Origin: Oasisia sp. SBJ-2009
Taxonomy: Eukaryota; Annelida; Polychaeta; Sabellida; Siboglinidae
NCBI GenBank assembly: GCA_964017155.1
Contig: OZ024863.1
Location: 41,234,617 to 41,298,616 of the forward strand
Reading direction: 5' to 3'
Length of the DNA: 64,000 nucleotides
Part shown: in pieces, positions 1 to 10,880 of the stretch
Numbering within the stretch: position 1 is the stretch's first letter
Layout: the number at the start of each line of letters is the position of its first letter
Translations under genes and position numbers: made by a program
Notes under the pieces: generated by a model
Seen by the model: only the letters and a program-made list of their open reading frames with translations
Told to the model about the DNA's origin: nothing
The model's database searches: none

Positions 1-1240
1 ACTAACGTGTATTAGACACTGTACAGTTGTTTAGAGGGTCTCCTAATACTGTGAGAGGATGATCCTTCTATCCCATTCTTTCACCGATTCCCCCTTCCCG
101 TCTGTTGCCCTCAGGTTCAGTCTCCACACTGGTGATATTTCCATGTAGTGTGTATTATATTTATACATATCTGAAGTTTTCTGTACAGTCACACGACAGA
201 TCTGTTACAAATTGTAAACTGTCGTAATTCTGTAAAAGCCAAGACAACCTGTAAGATTCACAAAGTAGTTGCTGTTGACAAGAGTTATGTTAAAGGTGCA
301 CGCTGTTGTCATAAATCGTCATAAAAATAGTGCACCGACTCTGACAAGCATTCATGGTTAATCTGTATGTTTATAAATGTAAGATCTTGAAGATGACAAG
401 GCTGTGTTGGTTTTGATTAAGGAAATGTCATCTGGGATTATTTTTTGGGGGACTTAATAATATCAAAATCCAACAAAACATTTCATAACGGGTCAGGAGT
501 TAAATGATTTATAGAAAGTTGAAGGAAAATACATATGTTTTCATATAAAATTGACATACTTGTTGAATTGTTGAGGCAAAAATCTCACATTTTGCAGGAG
601 ATTTCCCATTACTTTATTGTATCCTGCCATGTGTGTAAACCCATTCCATTCCTACTGGTGTATGTGAAGCATTGTAAAACATTATTCCAAGAATTTGTGA
701 AGGTTTAATTATTGTATGTGCATAGCGAGCAGAATAAGACATTTAGATCATAGCAGCAGTATTTATTTTCTTGAGAACAGCTTGGTGAACTTGCAACGGA
801 ATACCGGTGAAAACATTTGTAGCTTGGTGGGATTTTTTCAATTACTACGTTGCAACATTGCAAAATGTGATCATCTAATTCAATTGATCAAAACGTGAAC
901 TTAATAAACCATATTTTGCTGTTTATAATTTGCAAGATGGTGTCTATTTTTCAGTTATTATGGGGAAAAAATATTTTTTTGTGAAACATCAAAATGGTTT
1001 TAAGTTTTGTAAAAGTATAGAGAAATTTTTACCACATTACCGATCCTTATTCCGAAACAGTGCTTTGTACAGGAATGTTATGCAATGCAAGTGTACTTTT
1101 TTACATCATGAATATACCGACTGTGTTGACAGTAGAAGTGAGTGTCAAAGGTCAATCAGGTTTTCATTGCAATGTGTATATTAGCTATTTATAATATACA
1201 AATTATGTCTTGTGACAATTTTTTTTATTAGGTGATGGCA
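1..1240. other. A+T-rich non-coding DNA
   Basis: No exon, RNA gene or mobile element could be supported here. Open frames of 60 to 84 codons occur at 716-898 and 930-1184, but they have no recognisable domain and their composition matches the surrounding A+T-rich DNA, so I treat them as chance frames. Confidence 0.5.
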
Positions 1241-1983
1241 TGTTCATCCAAGGCTGTTCAAGTTATGGCATATACATATATGGCTGATCAGGTTATGGCA
1301 TGTTCACGCATGGCTGATCAGGTTACTCCATGGTCATGTATGGCTGATCAGGTTACTCCATGGTCACGCATGGCTGATCAGGTTACTCCATGTTCATGTA
1401 TGGCTGATCAGGTTACTCCATGGTCATGTATGGCTGATCAGGCTACTCCATGTTCATGTATGGCTGATCAGGTTACTCCATGTTCACGCATGGCTGATCA
1501 GGTTACTCCATGGTCATGTATGGCTGATCAGGTTACTCCATGGTCATGTATGGCTGATCAGGTTACTCCATGGTCATGTATGGCTGATCAGGTTACTCCA
1601 TGGTCATGTATGGCTGATCAGGTTACTCCATGGTCATGTATGGCTGATCAGGTTACTCCATGTTCATGTATGGCTGATCAGGTTGTGGCATATTCACGCA
1701 TGGCTGATCAGGTTACTCCATGTTCATGTATGGCTGATCAGGTTACTCCATGTTCATTCATGGCTGATCGAGTTGTGTCGTGTTCACGCATGGCTGATCA
1801 GATTACTCCATGTTCATTTATGGCTGATCAGGTTGTAATATTATCATGTGTGACTGCTCAGATTATGATGTGTTCATGCAATCCGTGCGTGGCTGATTAT
1901 GTTCTGGTGTGTTCATGCATGGCTGATCATGTTCTGGTGTGTTCGTGCATGGCTTGGTTGTGACCGAGTTTGTTACATGCATT
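1241..1983. repeat. 30-bp minisatellite, about 24 units
   Basis: The unit reads approximately ATGGCTGATCAGGTTACTCC followed by ATGGTCATGT. Spacing is almost exactly 30 bp throughout. Because 30 is divisible by three and the unit lacks a plus-frame stop, an open frame of 243 codons runs through the array and reads as ten-residue repeats MADQVTPCSC and variants. Units are most uniform around 1321-1680 and decay at both ends. I call it a minisatellite rather than a gene because there is no flanking coding sequence, splice site or promoter. Confidence 0.9.
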
Positions 1984-2359
1984 CCTCGATGTGCAACACA
2001 ATATGCAAAGAGCACCAAGACCTGTTCATGCAAAGTGTCTACGTTCATCCGTGTTACTACGAGTTAATTACAAATGAATGCAATGTAACATTTGGTTGTA
2101 TTCCAGAAGGAATGGTCGTTTATTTGGGAGAACCGACTCGTGGTCTGTTTGCACTTACCAGATAATGTTCCATATAATTATTTCCCGTGTATTGATCGAG
2201 GAGGGTTAAGCTGCCGAGAGGCGGCTTATATTTTGTTACATTCTCGTACGTACACATTAATGTATGATTGTTACCGGTGAAATGCATGTCTGAATAATGA
2301 CATCTGTGAATAAATGTACATATGTTCCTATATTTTATGTTTGTTTTGTTTCACAGTGG

Positions 2360-2640
2360 AAACACGGATAAGGTCCTACAATACCTTGGGGTGAGGTCCC
2401 ATGTTTCCCTGGGGTAAAGTCCAAACTCGCCCTGCCCCTGGGGTATGGTCCTAAGTCATCATGCCCTGAGCTAAGGTCCTACAAAGCCCTGGGGTAGGTC
2501 TAACCATACCCAGACGTAATGTCCCACCTCGTCCTGGGGTAAGGTCCACCTCGCCCTGGGGTAAGGTCCACCTCGCCCTGGGGTAAGGTCCACCTCACCC
2601 TGGGGTAAGATCACATTTTTCCTTTGGGTAATGTCCTCGA
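2360..2640. repeat. Degenerate ~21-bp minisatellite, left part
   Basis: The core is CCTGGGGTAAGGTCC with CACCTCGC spacers. It is nearly perfect at about 2530-2610 and degenerate elsewhere. The same motifs resume at about 2976 after an intervening LINE 3' end, so the array appears to have been split by a retrotransposon. Confidence 0.8.
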
Positions 2641-2654
2641 CATTTTATAAAAAA

Positions 2655-2975
2655 AAAATTCAAATATTTCATCTTATCTTATTTGTATTGAAATTTATAT
2701 ATGCCATCGTTTAGTATGTGTTTTGCATGTAAATAGAGTATTAATTAGTTTTATTTATTTTACTCGTCGTCGTTAATTCTATATAATATTTAATTAACAG
2801 TTTTAATATGAATAATTTTACGTTTCTACATTTTTTATCTGAAACTTAATTTTACAGTTGTATTTATTATTATTATTAATATTAGTTTTAACACATAATA
2901 AATAGCTTTATATTTTATTGTACACCGCTTTGAGCATATTTGGATATTGCGCTTTATAAATAATAAATATTAGAA
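2655..2975 (+). mobile_element. LINE 3'-end fragment (family D, copy 1)
   Basis: This stretch closely matches 47624-47955. Shared blocks include ATGCCATCGTTTAGTATGTG, the Tyr/Leu-poor A+T-rich middle, and the end motif CAGCGCTTTGAGCATATTTG (one mismatch here) followed by an AATAAT-type tail. A GCGCTTT...TATAA ending with a simple tail is typical of the 3' UTR of non-LTR retrotransposons. No coding part remains. It lies inside the CCTGGGGTAAGGTCC minisatellite. Confidence 0.8.
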
Positions 2976-3085
2976 TTTGGTCCTCCAAAGACGTGGGTTA
3001 CGTAAGGTCCAATTAATGGTGTAAGGTCCTACAATGTCCCTGGCTAGTATAAGGTCCCGTTGTGCCCTGGGATTTGTGATGTAAA
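2976..3085. repeat. Degenerate ~21-bp minisatellite, right part
   Basis: TAAGGTCC and CCCTGG motifs recur after the LINE fragment, continuing the array seen at 2360-2640. Copies are more diverged than on the left side. Confidence 0.6.
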
Positions 3086-3824
3086 ACGATTGTCCTGAAA
3101 TTATGCTAGTACTGCATTACGCAAATGTATTTGACAAATGAAGTATTCTCAGGAGGGCAAGATCAAAAACAACAGTTTTTTTAACATAATTTTGACAAAA
3201 ACTAGCCGCCAGTGTGTAATGTCCATTTCTCAATAGTTTTTGTTATATTACGTTGGGCTATCGGCACAGCTGTGCTTTCAATTTGAAATAATAACCTGGA
3301 ATGGTGTGATGTCATGAGAAGTGATGTGCGTCATTTGTCGTCACTGATGGTCTGGTGACATGGTCTCATGTGTGTGTTGACGTCACAGACACGATCAATG
3401 ATCCAGTTGGCTGTCTACGCGGTCGTTTACCTGAGACATGGAGCTGATTTATTTCACGTGCGAGACAGTTGTATAGCAGTCCATTAACTAGAATGATTTA
3501 CTTGTTTATGTTATTACCTTAATCAAAGATACAGGCCAATTAGAGTCTTTGTTGTCGTGTCTGTCACATCCAGCCATGTCCTCCTGTCTAGGTCAACAAT
3601 GGGAGCATTGAGACATGTTAATTGATCACTCCATCTTTTGCGGTCTTCTTCTTTATCAGGCTCCTTTGAAGTCTTCGCAGAAAAATAAGCTATTTTAATG
3701 GCGTTTTCGTTTGGCATGCAACTAACATGTACAAACCATCAGTCTTGTGTCTCTTATGACATGGTATATAGATGAATGGGTCTCCTCTGGGATGTGGTTG
3801 TCTCACTATCTGTCTGTCCTTGTA
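3086..3824. other. Non-coding stretch with one CRE
   Basis: A perfect TGACGTCA lies at 3378-3385. A 64-codon minus-strand open frame at 3523-3717 contains RKRW and DRRTW, which faintly recall the C-terminal part of some LINE reverse transcriptases, but the match is too weak to call. Nothing else was recognised. Confidence 0.4.
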
Positions 3825-4325
3825 ACACCTCTGATAGCTAGCAGAGTACAGTCAACACATGTTTAAAAACTCACTTATTTCGTTTACACTACCTGCCTTG
3901 ATGACACTGATTTGTATTCTATGACGCTGCTTCGTTTTAAATTGTTCGGTTTGGAATTGTATTTTTACACACTAATTTATTGTTTTATAATTATTTATCT
4001 TAGCTTATTTATTTATTTTTACTTACTTATTGCTCTTATATTACTTATTTATTTAAATTAGATTACTAATTTGATCTTACCTTATGTATTTAATTAGTCT
4101 ATATTTTAGATTTGGTCAGCATGTCATAGTAATGTGTTTTTATTGATCTTAGCTTATTTACTTATTTATCTTAGCTTATTTATTGTTATCTTACCTTATG
4201 TATTTAGTTAATTTATATTTTAGATTTAGTGAACACATCGTATTAATGTGAAGCGCTTTGATTGATATTTAGTTAGCTAAAAAGCGCTATATAAAGCAAC
4301 AAAATTATTATATTATTATTATTTA
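3825..4325 (+). mobile_element. LINE remnant: RT C-terminus and 3' UTR
   Basis: The short frame ending near 3898 reads STVNTCLKTHLFRLHYLP and then a stop. This is the usual end of non-LTR retrotransposon ORF2 (the LKTHLF motif). It is followed by an A+T-rich 3' UTR ending in AAGCGCTATATAAAGC and a (TTA)n tail near 4320. The element is heavily 5'-truncated and inactive. Confidence 0.75.
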
Positions 4326-5394
4326 ATGTCAAGACAAGAAGAGAAATAGATTTGATTCAGTAGAGTATACACTATTTCTTATCATGATGTGATGACAATA
4401 AACATATTCAAATGGTTCATCGAGCTTGGGTTGCAGTTCTGAATTGGATCACTTTCAGTGGGTGGCCAAGAGTTGCCAGTGACTGTCCAAACTGTCCTTT
4501 ATTCTCCTACATGTCTGTATACTCGATCCAAACAATATGAATAATTTATCCTGACTGCTGCATTACTTTGAAATACTGAAATATATAATATCACACTGCA
4601 TATGAAATTTAATTTACATTTGGTATAAGTAATATTCTGTTTGGTGCCAAATATGCATCATGTGCAATTAAACAATTGTGCACTCTTCAAAGATTTTGTT
4701 TTTTATTATTCACTCCAAGTTGAAGCCCTCAAACTACATTTTTACAACTTCCCAAATCTGTCTGCCAATTTTTTGGGAGAAAGACGCCAGAGGAATTGCA
4801 CATGCTCTGATATGAATTAAATACAACCAACAGAAAGTGCCTTGAACTTGAATGGTGCAAATCCTCCAACTGACGTTTACACTACATGGAACATTTGGAT
4901 TTGCACAGAATCCTTTTTGATTCCGTCCATTTCCGGTGGTGGTCGTGCGATTCCTAGAACCGGCTCTTATTCAACGAGCAATTCAAAGAAGTACTTGTCT
5001 AGATAGGTGGCAACAAAGGCCAGTGACAAGCAATCACAGCTGGGTGTCCCTGTGTTGATGTCTGAAAACAGACATTCTAATAAAAGAAGGTGATTATTAT
5101 CTGTTAATAATATCAACAATTGACTAAATTAATACGCATTCTCAAACTGCTGTAATCCCAGGCCATGGATGTCTATTATTACATAAATTTAACAACTCCA
5201 CTTATAATGAATGAAGTTCTCTGAATTTGTACCGTTACTTGCTATACACAATAACATGCAATTTAATTGGCATTATAATGTAACCCAAGCAGATTATTTG
5301 TTATATATCACATAATCCATAAAGGCTTTGTGGAAAAGCATGTGTACATGTTGGCATATCTATATGATGTTATGTTTACCTTGATTTACCTTGA
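4326..5394. other. Non-coding, nothing recognised
   Basis: A+T-rich DNA without a supported gene, repeat array or element boundary. Confidence 0.4.
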
Positions 5395-5645
5395 ATCCTC
5401 TTCTACTACGTACTCGAGGAGTTGCTGAGGAAGGGAGTCAATCGCCGACTCATGAAATCCTCTGCCTTATTTCACAGATTCTTGTTAATATGACCCTTAG
5501 ATTGTTAACACTTGCGGATATAACTGCACTTCTAGGAAGTATATTCCAATCATTAACTATCCTTTGAGTGAAACAGTACATTCGTATGTCAAGCCTAGAG
5601 TGTAATTTGCTTATTTTTAAAGTGAAAAAAAGGCAACAGTTTAGT
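5395..5645 (-). mobile_element. L2/CR1-like reverse transcriptase C-terminal remnant
   Basis: On the minus strand the frame reads RLDIRMYCFTQRIVNDWN, then LPRSAV and a stop at about 5450. The combination RLDIR..FFSQRVVNxWNxLP is the conserved C-terminal segment of L2/CR1-type ORF2 proteins. Only this end remains. Related remnants in the window lie at 30935-31185 and 58900-59440. Confidence 0.8.
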
Positions 5646-5989
5646 GTTATGCACCTAAAAGAGTTTACACTAGCTAATCATTTGCATCTACAATCCAATT
5701 TTTCACCTTAGTGGTTACCTCAGAAAGTGGTCTTAAAGTGGGAAAATCTAGCTAAATCACCGACACCATGAACCGGCCCATCTTGGACCTGGCAACCAAT
5801 CACAACCCAGCAGTTTGGAAAAGTAATACGTCAGAGAGTCGTCTGCTGGTTCAGCTGTCATAACAGAGAGCCAAGCGGTACGCTAAAAGTTGCCTTACGT
5901 CGGTTTACAACGAAATCGCGACATCAATATGCCACACTGTTCCTCAAACGCTTATAGTAATAGTACAGTGAAAGACAGTATCAGTAAGA

Positions 5990-6146
5990 TATTTTATTTT
6001 TATAATTGTTCATATATGTTTCTAGTATATTTATGTTTTTTTTTCTTCTGGTGTGTATTTGTTGTTTAGCATTTTAATGTATGTAAAACGCCATGAACAA
6101 GTTTAAATTGGATGTGGCGCTATATTAAATAAACAAACAATTTTTT
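5990..6146 (+). mobile_element. LINE/SINE-type 3' end (sense)
   Basis: It ends with GGATGTGGCGCTATATTAAA and an AAACAAACAA tail. Coding sequence is absent. It lies tail-to-tail with the next feature. Confidence 0.55.
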
Positions 6147-6147
6147 T

Positions 6148-6460
6148 AATTATAATATAATATTTTATTTATGTAGCGCCACATCCATAATTGTTTGTGG
6201 TGCTTCACAAAATAATGCTATTAAAAATACAATAAAGAGAAAATTACCCGCAGATAATATTATTTAAAAATAAATAATGAAAATACATGTTTATATATCA
6301 TTAACTAAGCTGACTTATCAGTCATAAATAAACATACAAATTACATAACAACAATTATAATAAATGAATATAAAAGTATGGTTAATAGTAATAAATAATT
6401 AAAGTAGTAAAATAAGTACGACGTAATAATAATTTTCATTCAGCACATACACAACCATTA
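6148..6460 (-). mobile_element. LINE/SINE-type 3' end (antisense)
   Basis: Reading the minus strand, it ends in ATGGATGTGGCGCTACATAA and an A+T tail, the same motif as the neighbouring plus-strand element, so two related 3' ends abut tail-to-tail. The left end cannot be placed precisely. Confidence 0.5.
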
Positions 6461-6884
6461 TGCATAAGAACATATTACTGAAGCTATTTGTTCTACTCAT
6501 GAATGACATTTCCACCATCAGATATGTAATAATTATTATTTTTGAACAAGACACTTTATTAATTATCGGTACAATAAATCACTAAAATGTAAAAAGGAAT
6601 ATGAATATATGGGAAATATTATGGTGGTAGAAAAAGAAGGATTTAAAAACAGTAATATTAACATGTTATTGTTTTAGTTATTATTGTTAAAACATCGCTT
6701 ATGTAATATAAGCTTGCATGCTCGCAGTACACGCGGGATGTTTATAGAAATATTGGTAAAATAAACAATGTGACTTCATTGAAAAACACGTAATTTCCTT
6801 TTTCTTTTATAACTAATAGGCAATTTTGGATAATTATGCAGACACATGTATTTTTAATATTTATTTTTAAATATTACCTGTGGG

Positions 6885-6992
6885 TAGCATTCTTATTATT
6901 GCACATACTTTAATAACAGTATGTTGAATAGAAGAGAACAGAATTGTGGATTTGGCGCTATATAAAATAAACTAATAAAATTATATATTTGT
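6885..6992 (+). mobile_element. Short LINE/SINE 3' end
   Basis: The motif GTGGATTTGGCGCTATATAA with an A+T tail repeats the ending seen near 6110. Only the end is recognisable. Confidence 0.4.
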
Positions 6993-9196
6993 ATATTAAA
7001 TTGTTATTTTTTATCAACTCTATTAGACCCATATCACCAAAGCGTTGCCTTAGTTTGCCGTTTAACATTTTCTGCAGATCATAGTGATGCAGCTAATTAT
7101 TATTATATTATTTATAATTAATTAAACTAATTCGCGCGTGCGAATGCAGTAAGGTTAATAAATATTCGCGCGCCATTTTGTGTAAAGCTAACTTATAATA
7201 GCGAGTTTACGGTAGTCGAAGTTGTCGAGTTGCCGGTCGCCAAGATTTGCGTTTCTGTTGTGAATTTTCTTCGTTAGACGAATACAAGTGATTGTTTTGT
7301 AATGTAGTGTATGTATATGTATGTAAGAAATGTGGGGAGAAGTTTGGCGGCTGTTGGCGGTCGTTTTCGTGGTTAGGTTAGAAAGTAACAGATAATAATA
7401 TGCATGCACAGTTCACGCCGACCAAGAAGACTCTCTGACGTCATTTTGTTTCTAAAATGGCGTAGTCTGTAGACTTTTTATGTCTATGTGTTTTACATTT
7501 TTTTCCTGGTAAACCACTGACGTTAAAAATATGATTGTTGTTGGAAGTTGTTACTTTTTATTAACTTTGTTAATCCCATATGATCCAAACATTGACTTTG
7601 TTTTCCCTTTAAGGGTGCGTCCTTGTTTAATCCGTGACTGGACACAGGCAACAGTAATCTAGCTAGGCCCGGCCTATAGCACGTACCATTTGTCTGTGCA
7701 GCTAGCATTATCATTATGTGCTATAAATTATATGGTGCAATTTTGCGTTGGCTCCCGGTCTAGACAAGTCTAGTTATTTGAATGGTGTTTAATTTAAATT
7801 ATATGTATTTCTTATGATCTAAAGGCACACAAATTGACAAAACGATACTCGCGTGGAGACGCGTTTACGATGCGTCTGTCGCGTCTCGAGCATTTCGTTA
7901 ATTGCACCGCATCTCCATCGAGTCTCCTGTCAGTCTAGACGCGATAGATTTCTTCAGTTGTGAATATAAAGTTTTACGTATCCCGCCTGCGCGCGTCCCG
8001 TATGCCAGTAGATGTGGAGATGATGTATTAAAATTGTGTTGAGACATGCAAAACACTCGAATAGGCCGTTTCACTAAAAAGACCATAATTTGTATAGGCC
8101 TATGCCTAGATTGCGTCTCGAAGCAATGTGTCAATGCATTGGATCCGTTCATATCTTGGGCTTGAGCCTTGGCAAACGTCGAAAATAAAATGGCAAGCTT
8201 TCCTGGAGTAGAAGAACCATTAGTGTACGTTCTACTCTTTTAGAAAGACGATAACAAAAACCACACGTACATTTCTAGGCGGTTCTGCGTTCAAGCTCGG
8301 ATTTCGCATAAACCTGTAACTTTAAGAATACAAAAAATAACAACTTTGGATACAAGAATGGTGAGAGCTGATTTATCGGAAGTTTTTTTAATAATAAATG
8401 GGTTGGATAGTATTTTTCTTGCCGACTTCTTTATTATGGAAAATGAGCATGGCTATACTCAGTAGGTAGATCAGAATCCGCTAGGTGACGTATTGAAATC
8501 TCGCGGTCATTTCCGTTCCAAAAGTTGCGACCAAGATGTCTTCCCGCGTCAGCCGTCGTCAGAAATCACATGGTCGCGCAATTTGCTTTGCCGCTGCATA
8601 CTGATTAGGAAAACAGTGTCTTTTGACCGTGGAATCGACCAACGAATACTTGTTTTACATCTTGAGCGATTGTTTGTTTACTTCGACATCGATCGCTTTT
8701 CTGTGCATGGAAGAGAAGTAGCTGCACAGCCATCAGGGAAGGCGTCGGTAGGCGCTTTCCAGCATGAATTAAATCCACTTTCATCACAATCATCGTGTAT
8801 TGTTGCTGTTATTGTTCACTTGTATGATTATATATGTATACATATAATTACAGTTTAGTCGTTTTGGGCTTATGTTAGAACGTTATTCTAAAATATTTGA
8901 AGGAAAATGTTTATAAACTTCGTATTAATTCGATCACGTTTGCATTGACAATCGCGTTTCATAGGAGCGTTGTTACAATAAGTAAGCATCTTAAACTTTA
9001 AAAACAAATTTATTTGCCCATATAATATTTATATATTTTAAGCATATCTTGATTGGTTAACCAACATTATTTTATAATAACAAATTTATTGTTTTTTGGC
9101 ATTTTGTGTATTTCTTTTTTTCAATCTAGCAAGTGATACAGTGTTGGATGTTCAAAAGTGTAGACCAAGCATAAAACATAAAATACATAAAACGGG
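6993..9196. other. Non-coding upstream region, CpG-bearing patches
   Basis: CpG-bearing patches lie at 7130-7460, 7850-8110 and 8480-8780, and a perfect CRE lies at 7436-7443. A small frame at 8536-8604 (22 codons, starting MSSRVSRRQK) begins in a good start context but stops quickly and has no clear donor. These patches could be regulatory DNA or upstream untranslated exons. I cannot support a gene. Confidence 0.35.
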
Positions 9197-9540
9197 TAAA
9201 AATAATTATAAATATTTAAACTATTCAATCCCATGTACAGTTTATTAATTTATCTTTCTACTAATTATTTTGACTCGTTTTATGTAATTAATCCTAATAA
9301 ATAGGTCAAATGCTAAATATAGGTCAACTAATTGGGTCATCAACAAACTTCATATTTTACAAGATGAGAATCAGTGTATTCATTCATAATTATAAAATTA
9401 TAAATTAAAGTAGTCAACCCCATGTATAATTGATCTCTTTACTAATTATTTCCCCATTTTATGTACTTAATCCTAGTAATTAGGTCAAATGTTAATCATA
9501 GGTCAACTAGTTATGCCGTCAAAATTACTTATGTAATAAT
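9197..9540. repeat. Diverged tandem duplication, period ~187 bp
   Basis: Two copies share, in order, CCCATGTA, TTACTAATTATTT, TTTTATGTA.TTAATCCTA, TAGGTCAAATG and ATAGGTCAACTA. The first CCCATGTA is near 9231 and the second near 9418. The copies have diverged considerably. No coding content. Confidence 0.7.
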
Positions 9541-10269
9541 GTGGCATAGAAGTCCTTTGTTCATTAATTATACTCAATTTATGTTGCTATTCTGAAGAAA
9601 AAAAGTCAAGTGTTTTTTTGGATCACATAACTTTTTATTTCACCCCAATATCTTCAGTAGAAGCAATTATATTACCATTTTCCTATATTATACTCAAACA
9701 CACTGCTCCAGCTTCCTGGTCACAAGAAATGGACAGAATTCAATACCAAAAATTGCCCTTTTTCTGAGCACAAAAAGTGGAATTACTTCAGAAATAATAA
9801 AGATATCAAGAAAATTCAAAAAGTGCTATAAACTACATACAAACTCTATTTTGTGGTTTAATGTGAATGAGATTGGACGTTTTTGATTTTTTTTCTTTCT
9901 GATGTACAGCCTATGCCGCGTATGCGTTATTCGGTTTTAAACTTAATTCACCAATCTGGATCGTCTCGAATACAACTGTTACGGACAAGACTCATTAGGA
10001 ACAGCTAATAAAATGTTGACAATCACACGATGGTGGGGCGCGCTGTCCCCTGTCGCTGAGGTCAGATGATTTTTCTGATATAGGACATCGACGTACGACA
10101 CGTTCTGGCATGATCACTTAATAAACTTATCGGCCTAAACTTATTAGCTAATCACATATAATCATCATCATCATTGTGCAGCCGTACTGTCCTGTGGTTG
10201 GACGAAAACCGAAAGCTTTCTTTTTCAAGCACGATACTGCATGACACCACAGTTAATAAAAATCACCGT
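9541..10269. other. Non-coding upstream flank of promoter P1
   Basis: A+T-rich sequence with no recognised element. CpG density rises from about 10020 towards exon 1A. Confidence 0.4.
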
Positions 10270-10366
10270 GTTGCGCTTTCATTTCGAGCGCCTGCTTTCC
10301 GAGCGTCGAGTTAGTTGTGAACGATACTTGAACTTTCAGGCTCGAAATAACCTTTGTTTACACACG

Positions 10367-10374
10367 TGACGTGA
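10367..10374 (+). promoter_or_regulatory. CRE-like site
   Basis: TGACGTGA differs from the full palindrome at one base. A second half-site, TTACGTCG, follows at 10380-10387. Confidence 0.45.
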
Positions 10375-10491
10375 CCGCGTTACGTCGTCTGCGAGCACGT
10401 CGGGGCAGGCTGGCGTGCCTAGTTCGGCGACTGTTGGATCGGCTTGTCTGTTTATTGTAGCAGCCGACTAGATGTCCTTGGCGTGCTGGAT

Positions 10492-10499
10492 TGACGTCA
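10492..10499. promoter_or_regulatory. Perfect cAMP response element TGACGTCA
   Basis: This canonical CREB/ATF site is about 205 bases upstream of the first in-frame ATG of exon 1A. From memory, the mammalian PDE7A1 promoter is also a CpG island with CRE sites, so the position is functionally plausible. Confidence 0.65.
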
Positions 10500-10703
10500 C
10501 AGTTGAAGTTCATTGACTGAATCTTTATCAGACATCAGACAATCACGGACAGTCGGACGCACCTCTCAATCAATGACAACCTGACACCCCTGCTGACATT
10601 GGACCCGCCTGGCAGATGCGCCAGCGCTCATGGCGACGCGGGATTGAGCCATGTGCTTTGTGGCGTGTATGTGTCGTCTGCTTTGAGCAAATGCTTCCCT
10701 TTC

Positions 10704-10880
10704 ATGAACGAAACTGCAAGGATTTTGGTGAACGGAATGGCAACGGACATTTACAGTGGAATATACCTAGGGGTGCAGAAACTATCTCGCGACCAGCAGG
10801 TCCCTCGGCGATTTCTAGCGAGGAGGAACGGAATATCTTTCTGCTCCAACAACTTCCACGCCAGCCCGCCACGCTACGAG
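10704..10880 (+). CDS. Pde7: Pde7 exon 1A, PDE7A1-like N-terminus (alternative first coding exon)
   Basis: This is the start of the long isoform of a cAMP-specific phosphodiesterase 7, which hydrolyses cAMP to AMP. The frame gives 59 codons from ATG 10704. The ATG at 10737 (codon 12) has the better start context (purine at -3, G at +4) and may be the real start. The C-terminal part reads DQQVPRRFLARRNGISF and aligns with the mammalian PDE7A1 N-terminus, which has VP, then five residues, then RRGAISF. The RRNGI motif resembles a PKA pseudosubstrate, with no Ser or Thr at the phospho-acceptor position. The exon ends GAG/GTAAGC in phase 0, so it joins 50508 in frame across a 39.6-kb intron and places RRNGISF ahead of RRGGISF, as in PDE7A1. 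A second frame from ATG 10616 is also open, but it meets a stop if spliced to 50508. Confidence 0.8.

Larger units (their letters stand above)
10270..10703 (+). promoter_or_regulatory. Putative promoter P1 and 5' UTR of Pde7 long isoform
   Basis: A CpG-rich stretch precedes exon 1A in an otherwise A+T-rich window. It contains a perfect palindromic CRE and two CRE-like sites. No convincing TATA box is visible, as is common for CpG-island promoters. The transcription start cannot be fixed by eye. The exon 1A frame is open upstream as far as about 10521 but has no in-frame ATG before 10704. Confidence 0.6.

Noticed and set aside
3523..3717. Minus-strand frame with RKRW and DRRTW as a LINE gene
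   Set aside because: The resemblance to reverse transcriptase C-termini is too short and no 3' tail is visible.
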